From Pyrenopolyporus hunteri (taxonomy: Eukaryota; Ascomycota; Sordariomycetes; Xylariales; Hypoxylaceae): a stretch of DNA of 64,000 nucleotides. Numbering within the stretch: the stretch's first letter is position 1; every line of letters starts with the position of its first letter. Under the pieces are notes generated by a model, which was given only the letters and a program-made list of their open reading frames with translations, did no database searches and was not told where the DNA came from. Shown here piece after piece: positions 21,917 through 34,878 of this stretch. The stretch covers positions 620,001 through 684,000 of the forward strand of contig CADCXC010000046.1 of NCBI GenBank assembly GCA_902806595.1, given 5' to 3'. Position numbers and translations under genes: made by a program.

Positions 21917-23910
21917 GCCGGGAAGGTGGGCGAATGCAACTTATCCATAGAGAAATGGCATGGCACTACCATTTATAGTCCTTTCAGTACCTAGTTAGTA
22001 TACGTATACGCTCAGTTCCATGGGATCCCGGCTCCGTCCTTGTCTGAAGTCCGGAAATAGCAGTCATCCCCTGCCACTTGAGGCGTTCCGTAGTAGAATT
22101 AAAGTTGGGACGTAAGATAGCCGAGGATGGAGGCCACTATCCCGTCCTCTTGGCCCGTACGCACGGTAAGGTCTAACGGGATAGTAGTTCCAGGTCGCGC
22201 CTAAAGCGCTAGTTGAGCCATGGGAGCGGATCGTGGAGACATCACCCCTCATATTCTCACGGGCCAAAGAAGCGCCGAGATGACTTGAAAATGTGGGCTA
22301 CGATTTTTCTGCAGCGCTATCTTCCTATCAAGAGACGTGTGAGTGTTGATCGCAGCTGAGAAAGTGAAAGCCTAGCATGGGCCAATGGCGTACGTAAGTA
22401 CTTACCCAAGTACGCGTTCCCATACGATAGCATTGATCTTAATTCCACGAGGGCGTGGCCAACCTCTAGCCCTGTAGATAAAAGCATAGGATTGTAAATC
22501 GATTGAACAGGGGTTCGTGATGTTATGCCTATACCATAGTACGATGAAGTGGGTGCTTGGCTAGAGAAAGGGTTCCGATTTGCAAGGAAGAAGGCGAAGG
22601 CTGTGCCCCCCCATGGCTACCGCTGGAGTTGGTAGACCATAAGCCATGTGATGAGATCAGATTGCCGAACTTGTAAAATGTAACACGACAATCTCTCTTC
22701 ACCAGAGCCTCACTCGAAATTTCGAACATCGAAAAGGAAATTAATTTCTAAAATATATATACCTCTTCTCGTTTTATTTATTTTTATTTCTCCCCTTGAT
22801 GGGGCTGGCTATTCACACATTCGATTGGTGGTTTATCCATGTCTCGAGCGTGCTGGTATAATAGTCATATCAATTCTACCTAGTAGTGTTAGTAATATGT
22901 TAGCTCCTAAGAAATCCCACTGCTAGATTCTAGCGAAGCTATTTGATCACTTATCTTTACAATGCCGCTTAGTGTTGGTGGTTTGTTTATACCCCGTTGA
23001 GGTGGGTCTTGCCCCGAACCCGAAACACTATGGCTTACTTGAAGCTATTCAGACCTTGGCAGATACCTTCTCGAGGTGCTTAGTCGCAGTGTCCGACGAC
23101 CGATACGCCTAACTAGTCTAGGAATAGGAGATACCTAGGTAGATACAATTAAGTTGTATTGGTTCGGTCCTGAAGTAGGCATAACCTCACGGTCGGTTCA
23201 GCATGGGTACAGGAAATAAATATCATCAATTGAAGTTTTGAATAAACTGCGTGCATCAAGTCACACTCAAGTCCATAAATTCGCGAATTTATGTTCGCAT
23301 TGCGTAGTATATCTTCTTGTGAGTAAGCCAGGAAAGAGTAGTTAGATATTTATGAGAATCATAACAATTAATAAAACATGACAGAATAGAGGCCTATGAA
23401 ATATCCTAATATACCCATCACCCCATATATCCATGCATTACTCCCTTATTTTCTGGCGCCTTACATTTGAATGCCTTTTGTTTGGGTCCCATGAACCTAT
23501 CCTACAATTGATAACGATATTATCGCGTCTCAGTGATACGTGTCGTCGGAAGCATCGTATAACTCAAGGAGATCCCCTCCAAACCTCACAACTTGAAATA
23601 AAGTAAAGGAAAGAAAATAGACGGGTTAAGGACGATTAATAGAAATATAGTTGAAAAGGTGTACGGAATTAAAGAAACATATATGGTGGGAAGGATATAG
23701 CTGGAGGCTGTGTCCTTGCCCTTAGGCATAGGCAACCCTTAGGGGACTAAGAAGGGCTTCGTGTTACCCTCTACCTGAACCATCAAATCAGTATCTCCTT
23801 GAATAGTGTGGGTTCACCAGCCTCAACCACGACGGATGGCGACACGATAGAAGCCCAGAGGTCTTATAACATACCGTTAGGGGGCGGAGTGGATAATGAT
23901 ATTAAATAGC

Positions 23911-24337
23911 CTATTTAGGCGCAGTCGGTGTCGGCCCCGAGCCGTTGAATATAGCTCCGGTGCATAGAACCGCGACGCCGTCCAAGAGGGGCTTTTTTGC
24001 GTCCTCGTTAGGGGCCACCGATGGTTTGGTTCCCGCCGGGGCGGCCGGCGTCAAGTTAGCGGCTTGAGGAGGTGTGGCGAAGAGGTTATTAATGGTAGAA
24101 ATAACGGTAGAGATGATCTCTGAGTTGCGGACTAATGGGGCAGACTTCGAAAACGGTGGCTCGAGTAGGATAGGGTTACCGGTGCTTGAGGGTGCGGGCG
24201 AGGGCCTAAAGACAACATTAGACGGGGCAGCAATTTCGTGATGACACAACCACACAACTAAATGCAAGGGAAAATACAGACGGGCATAGCACTTACTCAA
24301 TGGGCTTCTGGGCCGCCTTAGTCTGTTCCGGTTCCAT
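23911..24337 (-). CDS. Small hypothetical protein, 111 residues
   Basis: Two exons, 24337-24297 and 24205-23911, with a 91-nt intron (GTAAGT donor, TTTAG acceptor). The product starts MEPEQTKAAQKPIEPSPAPS and ends GSGPTPTAPK. It is Pro/Ala/Ser-rich with one amphipathic stretch (RNSEIISTVISTINNLF) and a hydrophobic DGVAVLCTGAIF segment near the C-terminus. No signal peptide and no domain I recognise. The spliced start is preferred over the unspliced ORF, which would begin inside the intron. Support comes from the good donor, the in-frame join and a coherent composition; homology is unknown, so it could be a chance ORF. Confidence 0.5.
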
Positions 24338-27300
24338 GTTCATAAGTGTGACGGCCGAGATGTTCGAGACGTAGGGATGAGATATGGAAGGATACAATAC
24401 CAAGTATAGACTTAGGTATAGTGTGAAGCTCTGACTTATACAAGATGTATATACTGTCGGCGTATGTACGCGGCGAGGGGCTGTGCTGGGCGTGAAAACA
24501 ATGAATAGGGTAAAGCGAGGGAAAGTAATAAACTTGGGATTGTCGGACTTCTTATAGCCCTAGGTACATACTCCCGAGGTATGTATACACGACAGCTGAT
24601 TTGGTAGAAACACTGCTGGACGCGCTATGACGCTTGTCAACAGGGTGGGACGAGGTAGGGGAAAAATATGTAAAAAGAGGAGGGTGGGAGCCGGTTCAAC
24701 GTAGCGAAGCCTCAACATAACGGGTCAGTCGGAAGATAAGACTGTGCCGGAAAGCTACCGTGGCGAGTCAGTATTGTAAGACGATAGTGCCGGAATAGAG
24801 CAAGACTTCTCGGGGAGTGCTAGACGGAGCCAATCCATGTAAAGCTGAATGATTATGAGTGCTTGGGACTAGTGGGATAGGGTAAATAAGAATACCACAG
24901 ATGGAGATAAAACTAGCGAGATGCTGTTTGATGTCGAACTACTGACCCTTCGATCTGGACCCTCTGAATTGGGTGTTAGACGACTGGGATCGGGGGGTAT
25001 GGGTATACACACATACGCATACATACGCATACATACACGACATCCCGGATGACAATACCTAGGTAGGTACTGTGTAACGAAAGAAGACCGTTATATGCCA
25101 GAATGGACGTCGGGGGGCGCTGCTCGTTTGGTTCGTTTGGTTCGTTGACGAGGTGCATACTGAGTCAGTTGCAGGATATGCACACATATTATAATTCAAG
25201 GTCACGCTTCGGCTCTGAAGCCATCCCCCGGCTGCCAGGCAACCAGGAGCAAGACGATCTACCACCCGCTGATGTACGTCCGGACGCACGCTTGCACCCA
25301 TATGCGTACCTATACAAGGTGGAATATACGGCTTTAATAGGACAGGGTTCCTGGACGTTCGGGTACCTGAATATTTGGTGGTGTGAGCGCAGTTCGTCCG
25401 ATTGCATTCGATCGCCTCCCCAGGCACGGGGTTTATGTGCGGTTGTATACCTAGGTAGGGATTGGGACGCAGAATACAGCGTCGGCTTTGCTGAAGGATG
25501 TTGTGCGGTAGGAGAAAAAAGAAAATAAATGTACCTATGTAACAAAAGGAAGCCGAGAGTACCTAGTGTATGTACCTATATAGAGTAAGTATCAAGGAGA
25601 CGGTCTGTGCATTATTACCCAAAAAGGAAACAAACCCCCACTATTCTTTTTTTTTTTTTTTCTTTCCTTTCTCTCAGTCGACGAATATTAGTCCTGGACA
25701 TTGTGGCTAATAAACACACCCTGCTTTTAAGCTTGTCCTAATAGATGGTTTCGACTAAGTTCTTTTTTTTTTTTCAACCCTCCTATGCTACGCCTGGTTG
25801 TTAAGATAATGGTAATTGTAACATTATGCACAACATGGCAAAACGGACTTTCGCTCACTAGGAGGAAAGAGGCAAAAGAGAAAAGGAAAAAGACATCCTG
25901 CATGTACGTACAGTCGGTAAGAAACTTCATTAAAGGCGTCCGCATCCTACCATACATGTACAGCCCAGCAACCCAGACTATATACATAGTACGCATATGC
26001 CAAACGATACGCGCACCCCTTCCTTGGATTTTATTCTAGATCTGCCTGGTTTATGCTCTTCGGGTCCTGGCAAGATTGCTTTTTTCTTCTTTCAAGAAAA
26101 AAAAATGGAGAGCCCATTATAAATGCGGCCGCCATATTTGGAAATTCCCGTTACACGAGGTGCAGTCAAACCCCCTTTTAGGACATCTAGAGAGGTACCT
26201 GTAGGCACGCACTCAAGTAAGGTCCCCATGTACGTATAATAACGCGCGTAAAGTAAGTGGTTCACTTCTTTCTATATAGTAAAACAAATCTTGCTTACCT
26301 AGGTACATACCTACCTACCTACATACATATATAAATACCACGTAATCATAATAAGAACAATAGCGATAATGGTAATAAGAAGAATAAGAAATGAGAATAT
26401 TGCCGTGTTTGTCTATGTGCAGTGAAGCCGGAGGGGCGTATCCATGGAAAATATATTGGCTTATGAATAGCTCTTAATGTAAATACCTATCTACATTACA
26501 TCATCCTATGTTGACCCTGTCCCCTGTCATTTCCTTTATCCCCAGTTCGAATAGTCCACCGGCGAGAGATCTGCAGCTGGCGTTAGAACGTGGAAAAGTC
26601 TAACTATCCACAATTAAGCGGGATACGTTCTCGACGAATCTGGTAGCTTCGCTTGGACCTGGCGAAATTATTGCGGGGTGTTGCTAAACGGGGTGGGGGG
26701 GGGCGCGGTTCCTCGAAGGACGAATACCATTGCGAGAGGCGACGGGCAAAGAGCTCGAGGCAAAAAATTATCTGAGCACGAGTAGACGGGTGCCCAGCGA
26801 AGTAAAACACGCGGGGATTTGGGATCCCTCTAGGGAGTTGGTAAGGTCTTAGACGTTACGCCACACTTACGGTTCCCCACCATGTGTATGTTAAGAGATG
26901 TAATAGCGATGTATGGAAAATTCGGTTCAACGAACTACAAGACCTGCGCTTCACAACATTCAATAATAAGCGATCTCTCTCCTTAGCTAAAGTTTTGCTC
27001 AAGGCGAAATCACACGCTTGAAGAGAATCACGGGTATATACAGCTGGCGCTACGAGGGACGCGGGGCTTGGATATGACAAAGTACTTATCTACCGGCCGG
27101 TCGTAATAGACTGCATTACTTCAAGAGTTTGTACGATTTGCTGAATGAAATACGGGCGCCGTATGGTGTTCGCGGACATGAAACCAGCAGATGGGTTACA
27201 ATTACCCTCGACGCTGGCACGTTGCAGGGTAGATTATAATTAGACATTAAGGTTATTACTAACTCGGCCTGCCCGCGTTTTGCTCAGGACTCGAGATGGT

Positions 27301-30300
27301 TCGAGATACTCGTTTCCGCTCGGCGCTGTCCCTGTTAACCCATCTCATTCCTGGACACCCGGCGATTAGATCGCGCACGCCTCCCTAGCCGACGCTATCT
27401 AACTAACCGGGTCAGGGTTGAATGGAGTGACATTGTAAGAGATTGGAGGAGATTGGAGGAGGGTGAAGTGAAGCCGAGCGGAGAGTTTCTACGAATGTAA
27501 TGAGGTAACTGCTTAGATTCATCATTCCCTGATAATAGGTCTACGGCAATTAATGGCAGATGTCTTAGCGACTTCCCACCTTAACGCTTAAACGGGTTAC
27601 CTTTGTACGTAGGACTCGGGACGGGACGGTGACTACAGGTAAGCTTAACCTAAGGTCCTAGCACGGTTTCTTAGCCCTGATAGTGGAGTGCGTACTGCGG
27701 GTAGGTACCTAGGTATACGTAGCTCAAGTAAAAATGGGGCCGCAGATTCTCCACCTCCAAATGTTCTCTTTTGGCAGGCAATTCAAACTTGTACAGATAC
27801 ATCACATCATCCATCGAAGTTATAATTTAGGGCATTTACCATGTCAAGCTATTTTGAACTGTTTTGTCCTATAGGCGATTTCTTCGGGTTTCGCAAGCTA
27901 TGCGAATCCCCCTAAGTAGATGCTAGGTCTACGGTAACTTCTTTTCCGTACGCAACCACACGGCGATAAGATCGACTTATAATAGCGAGGTAATATGAAT
28001 AAGTACCTACATGTAGGTAGGTAGGGAGTCTTTCCTCGCACCGTGAGACGAGACTTAGTAAATGCTATGTAGAATAGGTACCTAGGTAATTAATAAATCC
28101 TTCCAAGGATACCTACCTAGATACCAAAGTACCTGAGTAGGAAGGGTTTCTTTGTCTCCGAACCTGACGCTACGAGTCTCTCTATGTCCGATGCTTCTCA
28201 TCTAGAAACAGTAATTCTCGGCCATTGCGAGTACGGAGAGAGCGGCTTCGGAACCTGACCATGGCGGCAGGCAGCCCCAGTTATTATTCAGCGATAATAT
28301 ATCTACGTGGTAGGGAGAGACGCTTGAAGAGTTTCGGTGACAAGTCTCTGGTCGACTGGCTCGCATTGGTGGATTTACTTCCAGTACATAGGCACCTACA
28401 TTGCAGGGAGGCACGTACCGTCGGTGAACTCAGGTAGGTAGAATTGCTTGGATACCTCTACCACCTATCACATAATTATACTGTGTAGGTACCTAACGGA
28501 TGTATACACGTAAGATCTGTTGACGGGCAGACGGGGTGGGTAGGCGGTTGGGTATTCGTATCGACTTGTGTAACTAACATAATAGAATGAGAAATATACC
28601 TAGGTACCTAGGTAGGTAGGTGTGTATTAATAATAATAAGAAGAATAATAATAGTGAACAATAATAGTATGCGTAGCAGGTTAAGCTATATTAGTCTGAT
28701 GCCTGTAATAATTTGTTCCGTCTGTGCGAAACTCGCTGCAGCTCATGCAGATCATATAATGATTATGATGAATGTTAGAGACGCAAATCAGCCTGGGTCT
28801 CTGTATGATATGCTGTCCAGCTGTGTAGTAGGGACCTAGATAAACAGCCATACAGGATCATCTTGGCTGGTAGACCCTAGTTCGAGGGGGACAAGACTCT
28901 GACCCGCAGCCTACTTTACGCAGCGCCGATCCCTCACAACGGGAGGTCATTATTCGGTTCGATCTTGGCAGGAACTTGAATTACTGAGGTACTTAAGGTA
29001 GCTAGCTAATTTAAGGGAGGCGACTTAAGATCGGTAGTTAATGTAAGTTTAAGGTATGTTAGTGATGAATGTGACCCAAGGTAGATGGGCGAGTAGGCGA
29101 AGGCAATGCAGGCAATGCGACACTAACCACTACCCATATATCAAAAGAGCCAGCCTGTCGTGACTTTGGGCCAGGGTAGGGAGTGAGGCGTCTGAGATCT
29201 GGACCGATGATTTGCGGGGCTCGTCGCATTCTTTCTCAGCTGCCCCCGAGAAATTGAACACGTCAGTATGAGACGAACAATGACATGATTCTCGGACCCA
29301 TTACACCTTGTAGCTAGAGGTGCTGAACCTTCCCGTCAATGAGAATGATTAGAGCTACCTCCGAAACGGTCTCTACCGCGGACTACGTAGGGTAGCAATC
29401 CCTCCACCTCACCAAGATGCTTCAATCGGGCTACACTTTCGACTTCGGCCGCATAGCGAAAGTCGAACAAAGCATACAGTAGGCCGCAAACAAGGTACGC
29501 GAGTTGTTTAGGTAGGTGACTTGCAGGTATCTAGACAGCCTAAAATAGGTAGGCTTACAATCTCTTTCCCACGACACGCTTTGCGGATGGAGTGTTATCC
29601 CGCCCATCTCTATTACGTTCGGTCTACGGCCATGGAGCTTCAAAGTGAAATCGAGCAATTTAAAAGTCAATTGCGCTTTCTGGATGAGAAGACTCCAGCT
29701 CCAACTCCGCATCGGCGCTCTAATTCTGGCCTACGTGCTTACGGGCCTTTAGGCGCTCCCTAGTCGGCACATGCCTAGCTCATCCACTCTGGCATCCTTC
29801 TAAATTTGGGGTGGCCGATGACTTGGCCACTCACACAACCCGCCGATGCTACTCGACGGCTACGAGGTCTACCTACTTTAACAATACGATGCTCGAAATT
29901 AATGCGCAAGGAATAATTTTACTTCGATTTCGGCGGTGTGGCTATTGATCATCCTTTAGCCCCTAGTTAGTCTCCGGAAAGCCATAACGGAAAGCCGTAA
30001 AATTTCCTATTGAACATCACCTCTTAAACTCACCGCCATGATAGTCCGAACCTCGACGGATAGGCATATTCTCCTACATCACAGAAATCGTCTAGGCGTA
30101 AAATAGTCTATTTTTTTCTTCCCCTCTCGTCCTCCCTGAACCCTTACTCATTCTCCCCTTATTTGATATGTGAGTTAAAGGATGGGCTACTACTCTTGAG
30201 CCTGTGAAGCGGGAGTGTGCATGCAGCAGGCAGGTTCGCCAAGCCGTTCGGCAAAAGTGATTGCGCTGCCAGGGGGTCCGCGAGGACCCTGCCCTTTGTC

Positions 30301-32796
30301 ATTGTTCACCTGCGAGCCCGTGCCGTACCGAAAGTCTTGGGCACGTGGCATTTCACCAGTCGCATTATTATTGCCTACCTACCTAGGTACCAGGCAGTCT
30401 AGTCGTCCTGGCGTGAACTGTCTCTATATTCCACTCTCGGAAAGCGTTGTTGGCTGGTTCTGTTGAGGGAACCTTAATTAGATGCGACTGGCCTTTATCG
30501 CCAGGGGTGTATATATGTGACTCGCCAGGGCGTATATATGTGGTTTAGGGAATACTATTACGTCCGGGCCTTGGGGGCGGGAATCCTCAACAACGAATCA
30601 TGATCCCTCCAAAACTCTCTCTCTTCAGTCTTTTTCAGTCTTATCCACGCCCAATCCCCATGGAGCACCACACCACCCATATTAAGCTTCATGGTATTTC
30701 CATATTCGGCAAGTTGAGGTAACAGCGAAGAGCTGTAAGATCTCCTATAGGACATCGATTTCACCTATAGCCCCACAGTGTCAATCGAGTAATAGAAGCC
30801 ATAATAAAGCCATTTCTATTACCCACACCACTAAGTATGCTACACCTAATATGGTGGCCCAGCGGCGGCCCAGCGGTGGCCCTGCGTCTAGGAGAACGGT
30901 TCGTATCAATTGATTGAAACCGCTAGCCTAGTAAATCAATGAGCCACAACATCAGTTTACTTGTCGTTTTCTAACCCATCCATCTCAAGTCCTGAAGTCG
31001 ACATATAGAAGGCCCCTATTCGGGACGGAGGTAACATCTATATATGAATAGCTAGGTGAATGAAGCAATCCTTCCAACAACTTTTATCTTTCAGGTTTAC
31101 ATCGGAGCAAATGCCCATTTGAAATACGCTGTCAACCCCATACGCAGAAAATATAGCTTCCAACAGCGGGTTATTAAGTATGATGCTCTGAACAACGTAA
31201 ATAGGCACCCGCTTCATGTTAAGCATGTCTTAACGGATGCTTGTCTAGTGCGGGAGTCTCGTACGAAACCGTAAGTTGTGAGGCCTCCGCTAAAGACCCT
31301 CCCCCAGTCTTTCAATTGAGCAGTAAGCTTTAAAATCAATTAACCCAAGATCAACAAGCACCCGGTTCAGTATCTCGTCTGCCGGGACCGTTTGAAATCG
31401 ACGGATAGAAGATACGTCGTCAATAGCACCTCAGCTGCCTACGCAAGTGAGGATCGGGATTGAACCCGTCATAGGAAATATCTCCGGCGATTCGATCGAT
31501 ATTCCGATACATAGGAGCCGGACCTGAGCCGGGCCTAAGCCTTACTGCAACCTGGTATTTGGGCTTGGAATGCCACCCTCGTGGGGTTTCGCCTTTTTAT
31601 CGCCAGTTCGTTTTGTGTGTACACTTAAACTTACTGGAATTACTGACAGGGCTAGCGAAGAACGGGGCAACACAGAGACGTACGCAATTATTAGCCGCGA
31701 ATCCCCGCTTCGACGAACTCGACCTGAGGCCGCCTCTGCATCCACCTAGTTCAAGGAATGAACGTAGACATATTACTATTCTGAAACCGGTTGGGACGCT
31801 AGCAGTGTCCTAGTCCTTGCTATTATGACGAGCAAAAGTCAGTTGACGCATCTCGACCACTAGGAACTCCGGCTCAAATTTCGAGAACGATAAGAGGTAG
31901 TATATCAATTCGATGAGATGAGACCCACTGAGGGTCGTCGAGAACCCCGGGGGAGCGACGGGGACCCCTGGGAAAGTATATCGGGATTTTCCTATCAGGT
32001 CATGATAATATTACCACTTATCATCTGACAGGGGTGAAAATGACAAGGGCGAGGGTTCGTACCGATCAACTGACTTGCGGATCCTACGCTAGCCCAGCCT
32101 TCTCAGGCGTACGATGGTATAATACATACATGTATTGTATTGTACGTATCTGTAGCTAGGGTTGGCGAATTCAAGTCTGAGCAATGGACTTGATCTGGGC
32201 ACGGCAGGTTCCGGCTTGTGTATGAAGAAGGAAGCCAAAACTTCACGGGAGCGAAGCAGCTCTACGATATTACGAAGCGACTCAAAAATACCTGCCTGGT
32301 ACTTACATAGGGTGCATACAGCTGATGGCGGAAATAGCAAATCAACGAGTGACAATGCCACTTAATCAAGACCAACTCGGGTGGACCGCCTTGGTTTACC
32401 ATAGCTCACGGCAAACAGCACATTTTATCCACTCCCCGCTTACACACTCGACTATTTCGGAGTCAACCTGTATATACTTCACCCGCGTAAACGACGTGAG
32501 GATGCCCAGCTCACCTAACAGGCGATTCTTTAACTCGTAGACGTAATTTACCTTTATTTTAATTACCCTTGGTAAAAGTGCTAATACGATCCCCTAGCTA
32601 CCTAGGTAGGCAGCTATCATCCCAAAGTTGCCATTACAACCCTAGTCACCGTTATAACAGACAGCCCCCGAGACATAGGCAATACATGACATAAGCAACC
32701 ACGAATCGCGGACTCCGCATATCCTGAATGTGCTGAGGCTGCCAAGCGCGGTGTTCGTACCCAACCACCGCGGGATTGCGAGACCGAGATATATAA
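24338..32796. other. 8.5-kb gene-poor intergenic region
   Basis: No ORF here looks like a protein: the longest (about 141 codons near 25103-25528) overlaps ORFs on the other strand and has no family character. It contains many copies of the TACCTAGGTA/GTAGGTAC palindrome (see findings), a poly-T tract (25647-25662), a CATACGCATA mini-repeat near 25009-25036, and a two-copy ~25-bp repeat (CGCCAGGG.GTATATATGTG) at about 30501-30543. No tRNA or rRNA was recognised. It may hold long regulatory DNA, noncoding RNA or decayed transposon DNA. Confidence 0.5.
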
Positions 32797-34044
32797 ATGA
32801 CATCAATCGTAATGTTGTACGGCAAATCAACAAGAATACGATATTATAGCCAAGTTCTGCAGATACAATGCCGGGCAATACACAGGAGGTTCCTAACAAC
32901 TCAAACGAGGCCGTCGCTAGCCATTCTCGACGACTATCTCGATATAGCTCGACCACACTTCAGCCACATACCAGAAAGCCAACTTTCCATAACCGCCTTC
33001 CATGACAGCCTCCCACCCTTCAACCATCCGCGGACCAGCGCCTCCGATCGGCAAGCCCTCATCGACCGACTGAGACCCTTCACCGTCATCTCGTCGATGC
33101 GGGAGCGCACCCCTTTCCCCGGGGACCTGCTCCGCCAGCTCCCCAACCTCAAGCTCCTGCTAGCGACGGGCACCCAGTTCGAGACGTTCGACCTGGCCGC
33201 CGCGCGCGAGCTGGGCATCGGCGTGGCGGCGGCGCCCGGGAGGGGCCGCACGGACGGCAAGCGGACGGCCGGCCGGCCGGCGCGGCCCAAGCTCGACATC
33301 AGGCGAGGCGGCGGCCACCCGACGACGCAGCACACGTGGGCGCTGGTCCTCGCGCTCGCGCGCAACGTCGCCGCCGACGACGCCGCCATGAAGAGCCCGG
33401 CCGGGCGCTGGCAGTCCCGGCTCGCGGTCGGGCTGGCGGGCGCGACGCTCGGCGTCGTGGGCCTCGGACGCCTCGGCGCGGCCGTCGCGCGGGTCGGCAG
33501 CGTGGCCTGGGGCATGCGCGTGCTGTGCTGGAGCGAGAATCTAACCCAGGAGAAGGCTGACCGGAAGGCCGAGGAAGTGGGCCTTCCGGCCTACGGTGGG
33601 AACACGTTGGACCCCGATGCTCCGACGTTCGAGGCGGTGAGCAAGGACGAACTGTTCGCGCGGGCGGACGTGGTCAGTCTGCATTACGTGTTGAGCGAGC
33701 GGTCGCGGGGGATTGTGGGGGAACGGGAGATATCCCAGATGAAGCAGTCCGCCTTGTTGGTTAATACGTCGAGGGGTCCGTTGATTGACGACGAGGCGTT
33801 GCGGAGTGCGTTGGAAAGCGGGCGGATTGGCGGCGCTGCGCTGGATGTGTTCGATATTGAGCCCCTGCCCGCCGACAGCCCATGGAGGTCGACAGTATGG
33901 GGGACCGAAGGGAGGAGTAACCTAGTCATAACTCCTCATATGGGGTATGTCGAGGACGGCATCATGCACACATGGTATGAGGAGACGGCCGAGAACTTGG
34001 AGCGATGGCTTCGGGGCGAAACTTTGCTTCATCGTCTCAATTGA
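32797..34044 (+). CDS. D-isomer-specific 2-hydroxyacid dehydrogenase
   Basis: Single exon, 415 residues. The NAD(P)-binding Rossmann motif is VGLGRLG (G222, G224, G227). The catalytic triad of the family is present: Arg326 in NTSRGPLID, Glu355 in DIEPLP and His381 in TPHMGY. It should reduce a 2-oxo acid to the D-2-hydroxy acid; the substrate cannot be told. Residues 1-38 (including RIRYYSQVLQIQCRAIHRRF) are basic, lack acidic residues and precede the conserved RPSLAILDDYLD, so they look like a mitochondrial presequence. There is no downstream Met before the fold, which supports this start, unless a small upstream exon is missed. Codons 110-250 are strikingly GC-rich compared with both ends. 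Confidence 0.87.
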   Translation: MTSIVMLYGKSTRIRYYSQVLQIQCRAIHRRFLTTQTRPSLAILDDYLDIARPHFSHIPESQLSITAFHDSLPPFNHPRTSASDRQALIDRLRPFTVISSMRERTPFPGDLLRQLPNLKLLLATGTQFETFDLAAARELGIGVAAAPGRGRTDGKRTAGRPARPKLDIRRGGGHPTTQHTWALVLALARNVAADDAAMKSPAGRWQSRLAVGLAGATLGVVGLGRLGAAVARVGSVAWGMRVLCWSENLTQEKADRKAEEVGLPAYGGNTLDPDAPTFEAVSKDELFARADVVSLHYVLSERSRGIVGEREISQMKQSALLVNTSRGPLIDDEALRSALESGRIGGAALDVFDIEPLPADSPWRSTVWGTEGRSNLVITPHMGYVEDGIMHTWYEETAENLERWLRGETLLHRLN

Positions 34045-34878
34045 ATGTCTCTTCTCCCAAAGGCTATGGCTTATGGAATATTTGTAAATGGAAATCTAAA
34101 CGCTAATTTAATAAGATCAACGACAACAAAACGACATAGTTACCTCGCGCCCACTACTGAGTAAGAAAGGTGAATTATATATCAGCAGTGACAATTCTTA
34201 TGTAGAGATATAAAAGTTTTGCCAACCATGTATATCGACACGCAACTTCCAATGGGGAAATGTCAGGAGTTTCTAACCAATTATATATCATACACACAGA
34301 ACATCACCCGATGGGCCATTCATTCTAGACATTAGATTCGTGAGTTTTTCAGTGTAACGACATTTCAAGTCAACAATCAACTTACAACCCTTAATTCCTC
34401 TCTGTTCCTTTCCTCTCGAGTCTTAAACATGGTTAGGTACGCGAGTTTGCTTATACCTAATTCGGATCCAAGTCATAACACCTTATATACAAGAACGAAG
34501 CAATGGCAATACCCACGAACATGGTAAGTCACCTTACTGTCTCGATGTTCACTTAGCCTACACAACGCTCGATTATAGCTTTGAGGTTCCGTCACTGCCC
34601 CTTGATTTACGTGAATCATGCTTGATGAGCAGCCCCGTAGTATTAAAGCCTCCCTATTCACCTAGCTAAATAGGAACGTATTTATAGACGTCGGTTTCCT
34701 GTTAACACTCCCCGTTACGATTCCCTGAATAGAGACTTAAGAATAACTTTAATTATTCACCTACGAACGAGATCCCCTAAGTCCATCTCCTCGGTATCAG
34801 TGCGGGAACATTCTAGGATTTCACAAGACTAAACATCCGAGGCATCTCCTTAATACTCTCTCCATTATTTCCATCACG
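34045..34878. other. Intergenic, 0.8 kb
   Basis: 3' UTR of the dehydrogenase and upstream region of the next gene. No ORF above 62 codons; nothing else recognised. Confidence 0.55.

Larger units (their letters stand above)
21727..23910. other. Intergenic, 2.2 kb upstream of the GH67 gene
   Basis: Besides the two promoter sites nothing gene-like is seen. A TACCTAGGTA palindrome lies near 23131-23143. The stretch from about 22300 to 23900 has mixed composition with no ORF above 67 codons and no RNA gene recognised. Confidence 0.5.

Noticed and set aside
25103..25528. 141-codon plus-strand ORF
   Set aside because: Overlaps two similar-length ORFs on the other strand, with no family-like composition or splice context.
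29521..29763. 80-codon ORF with a helical C-terminal half
   Set aside because: Overlaps a minus-strand ORF of equal quality and has no homologous feature I can name.
31445..31480. GGATCGGGATTGAACCCG resembling the T arm of a minus-strand tRNA
   Set aside because: The stem does not pair with a seven-base TTC loop, and no acceptor, D or anticodon arms fit around it.
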